NCBI GenBank assembly: GCA_001953115.1
Contig: LSSL01006949.1
Location: 1-24,994, forward strand
Direction: 5' to 3'
Length of the DNA stretch: 24,994 bases
Source of the DNA: Smittium mucronatum
Lineage: Eukaryota > Kickxellomycota > Harpellomycetes > Harpellales > Legeriomycetaceae
The notes under the pieces were generated by a model. It saw only the letters and a list, made by a program, of their open reading frames with translations, was not told the origin of the DNA and ran no database searches. Positions 11,815 to 22,211 of this stretch are shown one piece after another. The position numbers were made by a program, and so were the translations under genes. The number at the start of each line of letters is the position of its first letter. Position 1 is the first letter of the stretch.

Positions 11815-13640
11815 TTGTTAATCATTTTATTTACTAGTTATTTTGATAAGAAAAAATAAAAGATTTATTTCTTTCAAAGGCCCGAATTAATTTGGTAATA
11901 TAATGAAAAAATGAAAAAATTCGAATTTTTTTTTTTCTATCTTCATATATAAAGTAATAAAATTTATACCACAAAATCAATTTTACAGCTAACAGTATCT
12001 AATTGATAGTGATTTTAATTTATAATCAATAAATAAAAAAAAATTTGACTGGAAATTTCATAATAATTTAAATAGTAATAAATATTAATTTATCTTAGCG
12101 AAAATAGAGTAAAATATAAGCATCTGAAATCAAAAAGATTGTGTGAATTATCCTAAATTCACATTGTTATTTGCTGAATTTCTGTTTAGCCAATAATAAA
12201 AACTACCAAAAAATAAAACTGAATTTAGGTTTTTTAACCATTTCGGGGAAAAAATTACAACGATAGGTAATCTATACCAAAGCCACAAGCGTCCATCAAG
12301 TCAAAAAATGGCTCAGTATCAATTTCATTTAAAAAAATTATTGAAGATAAGCCAATATACATAAAAAATCATAAATATATTTGTAATTTTTTTAAATAAA
12401 AAAACTAAAAGTGGAAATTAATACCTAATCAAAATTTAGTGTGATTAATAGATTTAATTTGAATTAAGTATAAAGTTATGTATTTCAAGATACATACTAT
12501 ATTATGTAATATGAAAATCCCATAAAATAGGAGGAATAAAAGAGGTAATTTAAGAAAATGATTTACTTAGTGATTATATTACCAATAGATACATTTATAT
12601 ATTGATAAATGAAAAATGAATAGACAAAATTTGTTGGAATGAATTGAAAAAAAGAAATAAAATGGTTTTAAAATTGGGAATATTGAGTAAATAAACCGAT
12701 AATTAACTTAAATGACAGTAAAAATTAATAAAAAATAGAAAAATGAATGTTTAAAAAGTCAAAAAATATAACAATAATGAAAAAAAGTAACAAGTATAAG
12801 TCACAAATAAATAAACAATAAAATTTGTATTAATTTGCCATTATTGAAGTAATTTGGAACAAACTAATCTAAATTAAAAAATAACAATAAAAAAAATTAA
12901 TAACAATTTTAGATCTTGAATCAATAGATACACCTATAATAACTATTTATAAAAAATTTCGTGAAATTTGATACTCACTGTACAAAATTTATACATATTT
13001 TAATAAAAAAATATAATTTCTAAGTGCTGAATTATTACCAAATAGTATACTGTTGTTTTAATTCTTTTTCATCCAAATCCAAGAAATCTTGTCCTTGCTG
13101 TTCAAAATAAGACCATATTTCAATAATAATTTTTCCGATTTTTACTGGATCTTTTTACCAATTATATAATAAACAAAATGAAATTTTGAACATTCTAAAA
13201 GAATAAATCTGCTGTTAATCGATATTATCTATCACTAAATAATGAAAAAAATTGCCATATATATATATTAATATCTGAATTTGTAATTATTCTATGCACA
13301 AATATATATTTGAAGATTATCGTATTTTTATTTTAAATATAACTTTTATGGAGCTTTTATAATATATTTTAGTTATTTTATTTTTATTTTATATACGTAT
13401 CAATTATCATATTTTTTAAAATATGATTCATACAATCATTTATATCACTTTGTTTATAGTCAAGATTTTTATTATTAATTGATTATAAAATATCAATAAC
13501 AGTTTATCTGCGAAACTTTTCTTTTAATTTTATCAGAAATTTTTCTTTTTTAATAAATTTTAAATTAAATTTTTTTTTTTATCACTATATACATATTATT
13601 TGAGATTAATAATTCATTTACAGAGAATTATCTTTTGGAA
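11815..13640. other. AT-rich, A-biased stretch without recognisable genes
   Basis: About 1.8 kb with no supported gene. The part from about 12,340 to 13,010 is strikingly A-rich on the + strand, with many short AAAAT words. A TA microsatellite lies near 13,257-13,269. No transposase motifs or long inverted repeats were seen. Confidence 0.55.
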
Positions 13641-13840
13641 TTTTTTTTTATTAATTTTTTTTATTTCAATCTGATGATGATTCACAATTTTCATACATTA
13701 AAAATCAATTTTTTTTCCAATCAATTTAATCTAAAAACAAATTTATTCCTAAATCTAATAATTTTCTTGAAGATTAATTCAAAAAAAAAACTTTCAATGC
13801 TTCTCAGAATAGTGTACGTTCTCAGGAATATAGTCAAATT

Positions 13841-15340
13841 CCAGATATCTCTGATGTATCTTGGAGAAAAATTATAAATATTGAAGAAAATATAGCCCTG
13901 TTTGAGTGTGATCCTACTATACCAAAATTTATTTTAAATTTTATGATATTTCACAATATAAAATTTTTAATCTGTTTCTTACAGATGAAATTTTTGATAA
14001 TAATTTAAATTTTTCTAATAACTACGCCAATTTAAAATTAGCTGAAAAAAATTACAATTTTTTTTTTTACAGAATAGTTAAAAATATTTTTAGTTATAAA
14101 TATTTTAGTGGTGATTAAAAGATCACCATCTAATAGGGATTATTGGAGTACAGATCCAAAACTCTGTGATTATTATATTTCGGATCTTATGATCTCGAAA
14201 ATATTTAGATATATTTTATCGAATATACATGTTTTTGATGGCTACGATAACAACTCTCAAATTTTTTTTCCTCAATAAAAATAGAAAAAAATTAGTTATT
14301 TTATAAGGTGTATTAAAAAAAATTTTCGAAAAATTTATAATTCATATCAAATTATTGTGTTGATGATTATATGATTAAATTCGAAGAGAGAAGCTCGATA
14401 AAGCAATAAATGCCTTTAAATCCCATTAAGAGATGTTTTAAAGTTTGGATTCATTCCGACCAATCACATTATTGTTGAAATTTCGAAATTTAATAGGCAA
14501 AAATTGATAATAATCCTGCTAAGGGTTTAAATTTTAAAGATGTATCTTTTTCAATATCCTATTTAAAATTGAAAAAGCATAAAATGTTTTTCTATAGATT
14601 TTTTGCTATTGCTCCTCCCCCATTATTTAATTGAAAAAAATAATAACTTTTACGCATACAAAACGGTTAAAACTACTGCAAAAAATATACCAATTTTTTT
14701 GAAAACTTTAAACTTTGAAAGCTATGAATGGGACTGGTTTGGATTTAAGACCTGATATTAATATCTAAGTGAATTTATATAAAACAGTTTCATGTAATTT
14801 CAAATTATTACAATCCAAATATTCATGTTGTAACCAAATGAAAAAAATTTAGTATAAAAAAAAAAGATGTAGAATACCTCAGACGACTTTATACTATAAT
14901 AAATAAATATATATATATATTTAGTTGATAAAAAGGATCAAAGGAAATATTTTTACGAAATCGATAAAAAAAGCCACAAATAGTGACCAGATTTTTTTTC
15001 GAATATATCGATATAAATATTAATTATCATAATTTACAAGGCAAAATAATGGAAAATTATCCATAAAGATTATCAAATAATAATGAAAATTAAAATGAAA
15101 GAATTTAGGCTTGATGTGTTTGGTGGATTTTGCGCCAATAAATTATCCAAATTAATCAACTGAGATTTTTTAGGACAGCGAAAATAAAAAATATAAATAT
15201 ATACACTTCATATTACATAAGAATTTCAAATTATAAACACCTTCATATAAAATGAAAAAGAAAAGGATGTGATTCATGTGGTTCTAGAAAGAATAAAAAG
15301 CGAACAGTATAGACCTACAACATATGTCAAATCGATCTTC
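13841..15340 (+). pseudogene. piggyBac transposase pseudogene
   Basis: PiggyBac transposases excise and insert DNA precisely at TTAA using a DDD catalytic core. The pieces appear in family order across frames. N-terminal domain: a Trp near 13,862, then YDISQYKIFNLFLTDEIFDN with NNYA (13,942-14,029). Next is the P-x2-RDYW block, SPSNRDYWSTDPKL (14,123), running to RYILSNIHVFD (about 14,240). The first catalytic region is VDDYMIKFEERSSIKQ, stop, MPLNPIKRCFKVW (14,359-14,448). The second-aspartate region reads FYRFFAIAP (14,590), with Tyr where Asp is expected. Then come YAYKTVKTTAKNIP (14,651), VDKKDQRKYFYEIDKKSHK (14,924-14,980), MKEFRLDVFGGF (15,095) and a C-terminal cysteine motif CDSCGSRKNKKRT (15,268) followed by NICQIDL. 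About 1.5 kb matches a transposase of about 500 residues. At least eight frame changes and several stops show it is dead. Confidence in the family is high; the N-terminal boundary is approximate. Confidence 0.9.
14905..14921. repeat. AT microsatellite inside the piggyBac pseudogene
   Basis: An AT run lies exactly between the piece reading LRRLYTIINKY (frame ending about 14,910) and VDKKDQ (from 14,924). In piggyBac proteins a YN-x2-M-x-GVD-x2-DQ segment is expected here. The run has replaced part of it and shifts the frame by one. Confidence 0.7.
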
Positions 15341-15387
15341 GAATGAGAGAAAATAAAAATGTTTTACAAAAATTAATTCAATTAGTT

Positions 15388-15426
15388 GCTATTTCTATCG
15401 TTATTATCGTTATTATTATTATTAGG
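15388..15426 (+). repeat. ATT/CGTT trinucleotide-like microsatellite
   Basis: A run of ATT with interspersed ATCGTT units. It follows the decayed C-terminus of the piggyBac pseudogene and keeps that frame open for a few more codons as an Ile/Val-rich tail that is not part of the family. Confidence 0.6.
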
Positions 15427-15429
15427 TTT

Positions 15430-17375
15430 GATGTTAATCGGAATATTCCTATAGATTTTTAAAAGAAATCAATAAAATTTAAAATATTATTGAATCTGCA
15501 GAAAGTTTTAAGCCAGCGATAATATAATAGCATGTTTATTAGATAATGAATAGAATTTTGATGTTATAATATTATACTTTTATGGTTAATATGCCTGGTT
15601 TTTTTTTATTATAAAAAATAGTCAATATTATAGGATATTTCAGTAAAGCTTAGAAAAAAAAATACACATCATAAAAATTTATTTCTTAATATTGAATCAA
15701 ATAGTCGATTTCATAAAATTTTTATTGAAATATTTCGACTCTGAAATATCTTAAAACGGATAGCTTTACAGCGAAAATAGAATTTATTTGCATCCAGTAT
15801 GTTATTATTAATCATTGTTCAGATTATTAGCCTATATTATGTTTATATATCGATATAATCAAATTTAATATATGACTCTGCATTTAAAAATCGGCATAAA
15901 AACATAATTAGACCTTCAATTTATAATGTAAATCTCTTAAGTTATTTGAATTTTTTTTTTAAAAAAAAGTATTATCGATAAGATAACCTCAAAAAAACTT
16001 TTTGCGCTTTTTATGCTCTAGTTTTAATTTGCTCTTATTGATTTACATTCATAAATGAATCGATTGATTATATCATTATATAATTTTATTAAAGACAGAG
16101 GTATTGAATAAGGATTGGTTTTATATTTAATTTTTAAATAGCCAGAGATGGATTTTATGGCGATTTTAATGAATAGTGACTATTAAGAATTGTAGTAATA
16201 AATTTATTCGAATATAAATACGAAAAAATCTACTGCTTTTATCTTTATACTTGAAAATTTTAGAAAATTACTATCAAAACCACCGAAATCCAATTTTTAC
16301 AATAAATTTTTATTGGGGGGTCGAAAATTATTAGAAATTACTTTTGTGAATATAATTTCAATCATTTTTTTTCTATAAAAAAAGCTTTAATTAAATTAGC
16401 TGTATTTATTTTTGGTTTAAGGTATTTAATAATGGTAAAATGTGTTATCAAAGGATTATATAATCGGCACATTTTCTAAATAAACTAAATACTGATTTAA
16501 ATAAAACGAAATTAACTGATTAGATCTCAAGATAGATTTAAATTTTCACTTTTCGTTTGATCAATTATATTACTTTTTCTTTTGAAAAATGATAAGATTG
16601 TGGCAATTATGGCGAAATATACTCAATGAAGCCTATGAAATATCAATATTAAGGTAATATGGGTACTTTTAAATATTTTTTTTTTTGAATAATATGTTAT
16701 TATTATTTGGAGATTTTCGATTTGGCTTTTTAAGTGTATTTTTTTTTACCATAAAAACACCGATAACGTTAAAAGAAATCTTTAAACAATTAAAAAAGTT
16801 TCCAAAATTAGAATAAAAAATAAATAAATAAATAATACACTTAAGGATTTTAAGAAGAGAAGCATAAAAATATATTTAAATCAGTTAATTTAAATATAAG
16901 ATTCAACTATATTATAGTGATGCTAGGATTTTGGGATTTTATTTTATTTTTTGCATGAATATGTGATTAAAACATGTGCAATTTTCAAATCAAGTTCGAA
17001 ATAAAAGTTTGAAATGAGTTCAATTTTATCAAATTTTTGTAAAAAAACAAAAACATCATCTATATTTATTTCGATTAAACATCAGCTAATGTTATATCAA
17101 CCTTAAAAAGATTTCTTATATAGCTTTAAAAGTGTATTATATAACTTTTTATACGCGTTTTATCGTCAAACAGAGATTCTGAAATGTATATTCTTAAATT
17201 TTTGTAAGTATAGAAATACGTTAATATTTATATTTAATTTTACTATCGAACCCATTTCAAGATTTTCTTATGTTATTTATTTTTGTATTACGGAGTTTTT
17301 TTTGTAAAATAACTTTTTAAAAAACGTGCTAAAAAATATTAAAAAAAATGAAAAATAAATAATTATATTATCCTA
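15430..17375. other. AT-rich stretch without recognisable genes
   Basis: About 1.9 kb between the piggyBac and Merlin pseudogenes. I see no readable domain and no transposon end. A run of six G at 16,315-16,320 is unusual for this composition but has no context I can interpret. Confidence 0.5.
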
Positions 17376-17548
17376 GCTACAGTATGTTTCTCTGCTGTTG
17401 ACTGAATTTATAACTATGAGAATTGGAAATAAACTAGGAAGTGGTAGAATACATCCGATATAACTTAAATTTGGTGTAAAACTGAATTTTTAAGACTGGT
17501 GATTAATACTGCTAGGTTAAGTTTCCTTGGTATAAGGTTTTTATTTAA

Positions 17549-18202
17549 GGGAATGATAATGCATTTAAAAAGATTAAAAAGGTAACTAGTAAGAATACTA
17601 GTAATAATGTAAAGTGGGGAAGAAAGAAAAGATTAAACGATTTTCCTTTTCCTGAATTAGGAAAAGGGGGTTTTCTAAGTAATTTATCTTATGATCTGGC
17701 TCAAAGGTTTTTTCTGGTGGCTAAGCGTATAGTGTCAAAATATACGCTAGAGTCAATCCTTGAAGTGTAATTGTTCAAAGATTATTCTTTTGCTTTACCA
17801 CTGTTTGAGATAATTATTATGTGGCGAGAATGTAATTATTACACGAGTTTACAATCAATCTATAATTAAGAACTTTGTCTGCGAAATGTTTTTTTGAAAA
17901 CATCGAGATCCTATTTAGAGCCTATTTATATCGGAATTAATAAAAATACGGTATTAACTAACTGTAGGATAGATCATCAAGATCTTCCTATAAAAAGCCA
18001 TAAAATACCGAGGCATAACATACTGTTGAACTTTGGGCTTTTCCATCGAATATATGGATATAAATACTAAAAAGATAAATTGATCATATTTTAAGATGTT
18101 CCTCTATTGCAATATCTGACTTTTGGATCGTTTTGTGCCGCCACAATATTACCGACGAAGAATGGTACTCAGATATATGAGGGGTTTTTTTTATTTTACT
18201 TT
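17549..18202 (+). pseudogene. Merlin/IS1016-type (ISXO2-like) transposase pseudogene
   Basis: One + strand frame stays open over about 218 codons with only four internal stops (17,768, 17,867, 18,068, 18,092). At this composition about twenty would be expected. The frame begins after a stop at 17,546 and has no clear ATG start. The translation follows the ISXO2-like layout: LFKDYSFALPLFEIIIMW (helical part before the core, from 17,771), IGINKNTVLTN then RIDHQDL (17,939-17,986; the family has an I-D-E motif, so the first Asp is kept and Glu has become His), LLNFGLFHRIYG (about 18,026-18,058; the W-x-F-G region) and ILPTKNGTQIYEGFF (about 18,146-18,190; the family has GT-x-I-x-[ST]-DG, so the second Asp is lost). 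The third acidic motif near N-H and the amino-terminal cysteines are not recognisable. Merlin elements are known from microsporidia and animals. The family call rests on spaced motifs, not an alignment. Confidence 0.6.
17645..17667. repeat. 9-bp perfect inverted repeat
   Basis: CCTTTTCCT, a GAATT loop, then AGGAAAAGG, inside the open frame of the Merlin-type pseudogene. It is translated in frame there, so it may be chance or a relic. No regulatory role can be shown. Confidence 0.45.
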
Positions 18203-18204
18203 TA

Positions 18205-19440
18205 AAAGTTAACTAATTAAGCACCAAATACACGGAAAATTATTATATTGTTGGAAGAAAAATTATATTTGATATTCATATAGTCTTCACATAACTGTCT
18301 AAGTTGAAAATAAAATTATTAAAAATTTAATATTTTTTTCATCAGATTATTTCCAAATTTACGCATTTTTTGACAAATTGCACAATTTTATTATTTTGGA
18401 GAAATAGAATATCTTGTATGATCATATGAATTACAACCGTGGTTTTATCTTTGATCAAATTTTTGTGATACGCTTAATAAATAATGCTCCGATAAAAAAT
18501 AAATTTTTATACAACTCCCATAAATAAATTTTATCCCATATTTATCCCATTTATTCAAAAAATTTTAAAAAAGTAATTTAATTTTAATGTTTTATAGAAT
18601 AAAAGAGCGTGTGTTTTTAGTGTAAAAAACATCAATTTTTTAAACGAATTGTGCCGATAGTGATTTTTTCCCCCAAAAATAATCCTCACCATTTTTAAAA
18701 ATCTTAATTGACATAATTTAAAATATCTATGTATAATTTTTTATCAAAATTGATCAAAATACACCTTTTTAAACACTTTTTTACTAATAACTATATTTAT
18801 AAATATACAGGATATTAAGTTTTAATTTTTATCAAAATAATGTCTCTAAACAATCACAATTTAATAGTTATAATTTTTCTTACATTTAAAGCATAAATTT
18901 TTATTGCGATAAGATGGAAAAATCAGAAAAAATTATAAAATTTTTTATATCAAATTCAGTTTTTTTCATATTCATTTTATATAATCTTTATTCTTTGATT
19001 ATCTTAAAAAAATCATTAAATCATTAAATATTTTGTATTTCGGTTTGAAAACATCCTAATTTTTTAGAGAAGTTTTTTATTTTTTAGAGTCCGTTAAAAA
19101 TAATCAAATGCTTTAATTCTTCAAGGTAATAATTAGTTACACTTGAAACAGTCATCGTTTTGGTAGAAATTTTGGTTCTTCCCAAATTTACAACACCTAT
19201 TATACTCATGATTTTTTTCTAACTCAAAATAAAATACGGTTATTGATTAAGAATGATATTTTAGTAAAAAAAAATGGCAAGAGAAAACATAATTATACGG
19301 TATATAAACATTTTTTAGTCGAAGCTAAAGTTAAAGTTTTTTGTGATGGTTAGCCAAAATTATGGAAGCGGAAAATTATTATATTATAATTTCTTTCACC
19401 AAACTATTAATAAACTATTAGACAATAATACAATTAGATT
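18205..19440. other. AT-rich stretch without recognisable genes
   Basis: About 1.2 kb following the Merlin-type pseudogene. A trace of the expected C-terminal N-H motif could be hidden around 18,210 (GTTAACTAATTAAGCACC), but it is too decayed to call. Nothing else was recognised. Confidence 0.5.
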
Positions 19441-19449
19441 TGATTCAAA

Positions 19450-19511
19450 ATAGAATATTCTTTGCAAAGTAGTGTTTTTTTAGGAGGTTATCTTACCCCT
19501 GAAAGGGCTAA
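19450..19511 (-). mobile_element. piggyBac-type transposon terminus (inverted copy)
   Basis: CCCCTGAAAGGG (19,496-19,507) is the exact reverse complement of the terminus at 215-226. It is followed by CTAA (19,508-19,511), one change from TTAA. The inner motif, read on the minus strand, is TGCAAAGAATATTCTAT (19,450-19,466), close to GCAAGGAATATTATAT at 258-273 and at nearly the same distance from the end. It would be the right end of an element lying to its left. No matching left end is visible nearby. The piggyBac pseudogene is over 4 kb upstream, so linking the two would need a nested insertion. Confidence 0.6.
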
Positions 19512-19678
19512 ACAGGATGGTTTTACATGAATTTTATTTTTTATAATAAAATTTCAGAGAATTTAATCTTCTAGAAAAAATGTAAATTTACCATTGCTAT
19601 TTGGTAACTATATATAATTTTCGGAGCTGACTATCTTATTTTGATATTTTAGCCAAAATCTCGTTATCTTAATAAGAC

Positions 19679-19786
19679 CTTCTTCATTCTGCCTGAAATT
19701 TTAAATTAATGTATAATAAAATGAAAGTTTCAATAAGAAAAAAATTTTAGGGATAAAAAATCCTTCATTTTGCCTGAATATTTTAA
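19679..19786 (+). repeat. direct repeat, about 81 bp apart
   Basis: CATTCTGCCTGAAATTTTAA (from 19,685) and CATTTTGCCTGAATATTTTAA (from 19,766) are near-identical and each is preceded by CCTT. The sequence between them is not obviously repeated. This could be a two-copy tandem repeat with one decayed unit. Confidence 0.45.
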
Positions 19787-19799
19787 GCATGATTATGTG

Positions 19800-20880
19800 T
19801 CGATCAGAAATCTTTACCAATACGCTGTTGTGGATCCCTTCACTCTCAAAACACGATATACCAATCACTCATGTGTTCAAGTATAAATAGATAAGAAAAG
19901 AAAAGGGAAAATTGTTTTATTATGTACCCCATATTTGGTACCTGTATAAAAATATAAATTAATTTTCAATTCGGCAATGCTGATATTTCACCCAATATAA
20001 ATTAAGGTAAAACTTTATGCAAAATTTCGGCTACATTTAGCCGAAAAAATATTGCCTAAAACACAATTACCCAAAATGCTGATCGTAAATAAATATTAAT
20101 TAATGTATATAATGAAACTTTTGAATCTGGTTGTACTATATTACAAAAATAACAATTAGTTTTCAAAAGTTAATTTAGATATGGAAGTTACAATAAAATC
20201 TTTAAAAACACGCTATTAGCATAATAATATATTTTATACTTTTTCCCATTCCAGTAGAAACGCTACTAACTTAATTTCAAAATAAAGTTAATCAAATTAT
20301 TAATTTAATTTTTCAAAAATATCATCAAATTGTTACTAAAGGGATACTTTTTAGCATTATTTAAATTTTTGTCGTTTATCAAAACTAAGTAATCATTCAA
20401 TTTTAAAACAACTATTATTACATGCAAATTTATTTTCAGAGCTCTATACTTTCTAAGCTCACTTTATTCTATTAAATATGCTTCTAAGATAATAATAATA
20501 ATTCAATAATTGATAAATTATAAAGAAAAAGACGCTTATCTAAAAACACCATATATAATTCAGTATCCAACCGAGTTTTATAAGATGTGAAAATTTATAT
20601 TCAGATTTATTTTCACGCTTGTATTTTTGGCATTTATTTATTTTTCTCCTCATAATTCTGTAAAATGTGTTAATTAGACATAATATAAGATATGGATCTA
20701 ATTATAAGATAAAAGGTTATAAAAAGACCAAAAGCAGGTTAATATCAAGTTATTCCGCATTTGAAAACTTTCTGTCACCGAAAATAGATCATTTGAAAAT
20801 CACTTTCTCTTAAATTTTACTGATTATGATTATTAAATCAACACAACTTAAATCAGACCCATTTTAGTGCAAAAAAAAAC
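19800..20880. other. AT-rich stretch without recognisable genes
   Basis: About 1.1 kb. The part near 19,800-19,950 has somewhat more G and C, but no open frame of note. No repeats or motifs were recognised. Confidence 0.5.
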
Positions 20881-20889
20881 AAATCAAAA

Positions 20890-21414
20890 ATATAGAATTA
20901 AAATTTAGCATTGACGTTTGGAAGAGGTAGATCGGCCCCAAAACCAATTTAATCATCCCCATTTTCTTTTTTAATACCAAAATTTTTAATTAAAATTTTT
21001 TTAAATGTACTTTCAAAAACAATAAAATGATATAAATCAGTGATAATAGTGAAATTTTTATTTTTTAAAAGTGTAACAGTAATAAATCTATAATAATGTC
21101 TATTCAATCCTGAAAGCAGGTCTTCGCAAGTCACAGTGGCATCTATAAAATTATAAATATACCCGTCGTATCGAATCCTAACTCTCCAAACTCTCCTATT
21201 TTTAAACCAAAGTATAAAATAATAATAATAATAATTCAACTGATGAGGACTCTGATTCTGTTTGGAAAAATCCCTGACGCAAAGTACGTTTCTTTGGATG
21301 GTTTTTCTTCATTATTGATATGCGATCTAAATTTTTGGATTTGTCCCATATATCCATTAGAAACTTATTTTCTATTAAATTTCTTTTATAAAAGATAATT
21401 GAATTTTTTCTCAA
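20890..21414 (-). pseudogene. broken minus-strand gene of unknown function
   Basis: Two minus-strand open stretches overlap at an AAT microsatellite and look like one gene split by a frameshift. The upstream piece (21,414 down to 21,202) starts at TTG. An internal ATG at about 21,357 gives MDIWDKSKNLDRIS, followed by a basic stretch KKNHPKKRTLRQGFF and an acidic/Ser stretch TESESSSVE, then runs into Leu encoded by the repeat. The downstream piece (21,239 to 20,949) continues as FILWFKNRRVWRVRIRYDG, then FIDATVTCEDLLSGLNRHY and ends KKENGDD. After one stop the same frame continues IGFGADLPLPNVNAKF to about 20,890. Basic-then-acidic composition is compatible with a nuclear protein, but I recognise no family. 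The WFKNRR hexamer recalls homeodomain helix 3, but nothing before it fits. Composition is richer in G and C than the flanks, which supports former coding. Confidence 0.4.
21217..21239. repeat. AAT trinucleotide microsatellite
   Basis: A run of AATAAT units about 20 bases long. It lies exactly where the two open pieces of the minus-strand gene change frame, so length change in the repeat is a plausible cause of the break. Confidence 0.7.
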
Positions 21415-21965
21415 GAAAATCGTGTTAATTCAAGAAAACTTTTATCTTGTAACTATTTAAATAATACTTTGTATCCTTTCTATAGACCTTATTGCGATTT
21501 AATTTTTTATATGTCTAATTTTATTAAAAAAAAGACCAAATATATTCTCAATTTTTTTTCTTTCATAATTGGTCCTAATAATTTATCTCTCGTACTTATA
21601 AAAATAAGTCCACAACCAATAAAAGTAATTTTATTAATGATCCAAACTAATCCACAAAGTTAAACATGAAACTCCTGCTAGTAAAAAGTCTTGTATTTTT
21701 AAGAATATAACATATGGAGATTCGAAGGAAAGCGAGACACTTTAATATCAATAATTTCAAAATCCCTTTTATGTATAGTTTTAATTTTGTAATAAGAACT
21801 ATGGCATTGGTTGATTTTTTGATATTTAAAAAATATATATTTTTGATTACCGTATTTAGTTAAATTTTTACATATTCAGATCAAGATTACGTCAATTGAT
21901 GAGAAAAAATATTTGAAAAAATAGATTCATGGAATGAAAAAAAATTAGAAATTTTATTTTATTTT

Positions 21966-22160
21966 ATGGAATACTTGATAAAAGTTGGAACTATTTTTTC
22001 TTTCTCAAAAATCATATTTATTATATTTTTATTTTTTCTTCTCGATATCAATATATTTTCAAATTTCAATAATATAGAATGGATTTTTTTAAATAATATT
22101 ATCTATAAAAGTGAATCCATTGAAATTGGATTTGAAGTATTTATAAAACAAAAAAAGTAA
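21966..22160 (+). CDS. short hydrophobic ORF, doubtful
   Basis: A 64-codon ATG frame with one strongly hydrophobic stretch (about residues 9-28, rich in Ile, Leu and Phe) that could be a membrane segment. The rest is Ile/Asn/Glu/Lys-rich. It lies in the same frame as the first piece of the DDE-like pseudogene just downstream, separated by several stops, so it might be that gene's decayed upstream part. Such Phe/Ile-rich frames also arise easily by chance in T-rich DNA. No family recognised. Confidence 0.15.
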   Translation: MEYLIKVGTIFSFSKIIFIIFLFFLLDINIFSNFNNIEWIFLNNIIYKSESIEIGFEVFIKQKK

Positions 22161-22211
22161 AATTATTAAAAAACTTGACCAAATAGCAGAATTTATATCG
22201 AAAAGAAATAA

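Noticed and set aside
13635..13877. 80-codon + strand open frame with ATG
   Set aside because: Its end overlaps the piggyBac pseudogene in a different frame from the family-like reading (Trp at 13,862), so it is a shadow frame in AT-rich DNA.
13841..19511. One piggyBac element running from the pseudogene to the terminus at 19,511
   Set aside because: The distance is far above the usual element size and no left end was found; it would need nested insertions, for which only the Merlin-type relic in between is suggestive.
21129..21210. WFKNRR resembling homeodomain helix 3
   Set aside because: Only a short block fits and the sequence before it is a microsatellite, with no helix 1 or helix 2; treated as coincidence.
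21469..21663. 64-codon + strand open frame
   Set aside because: Starts at TTG; the minus strand is also open across most of it; hydrophobic with no family match.
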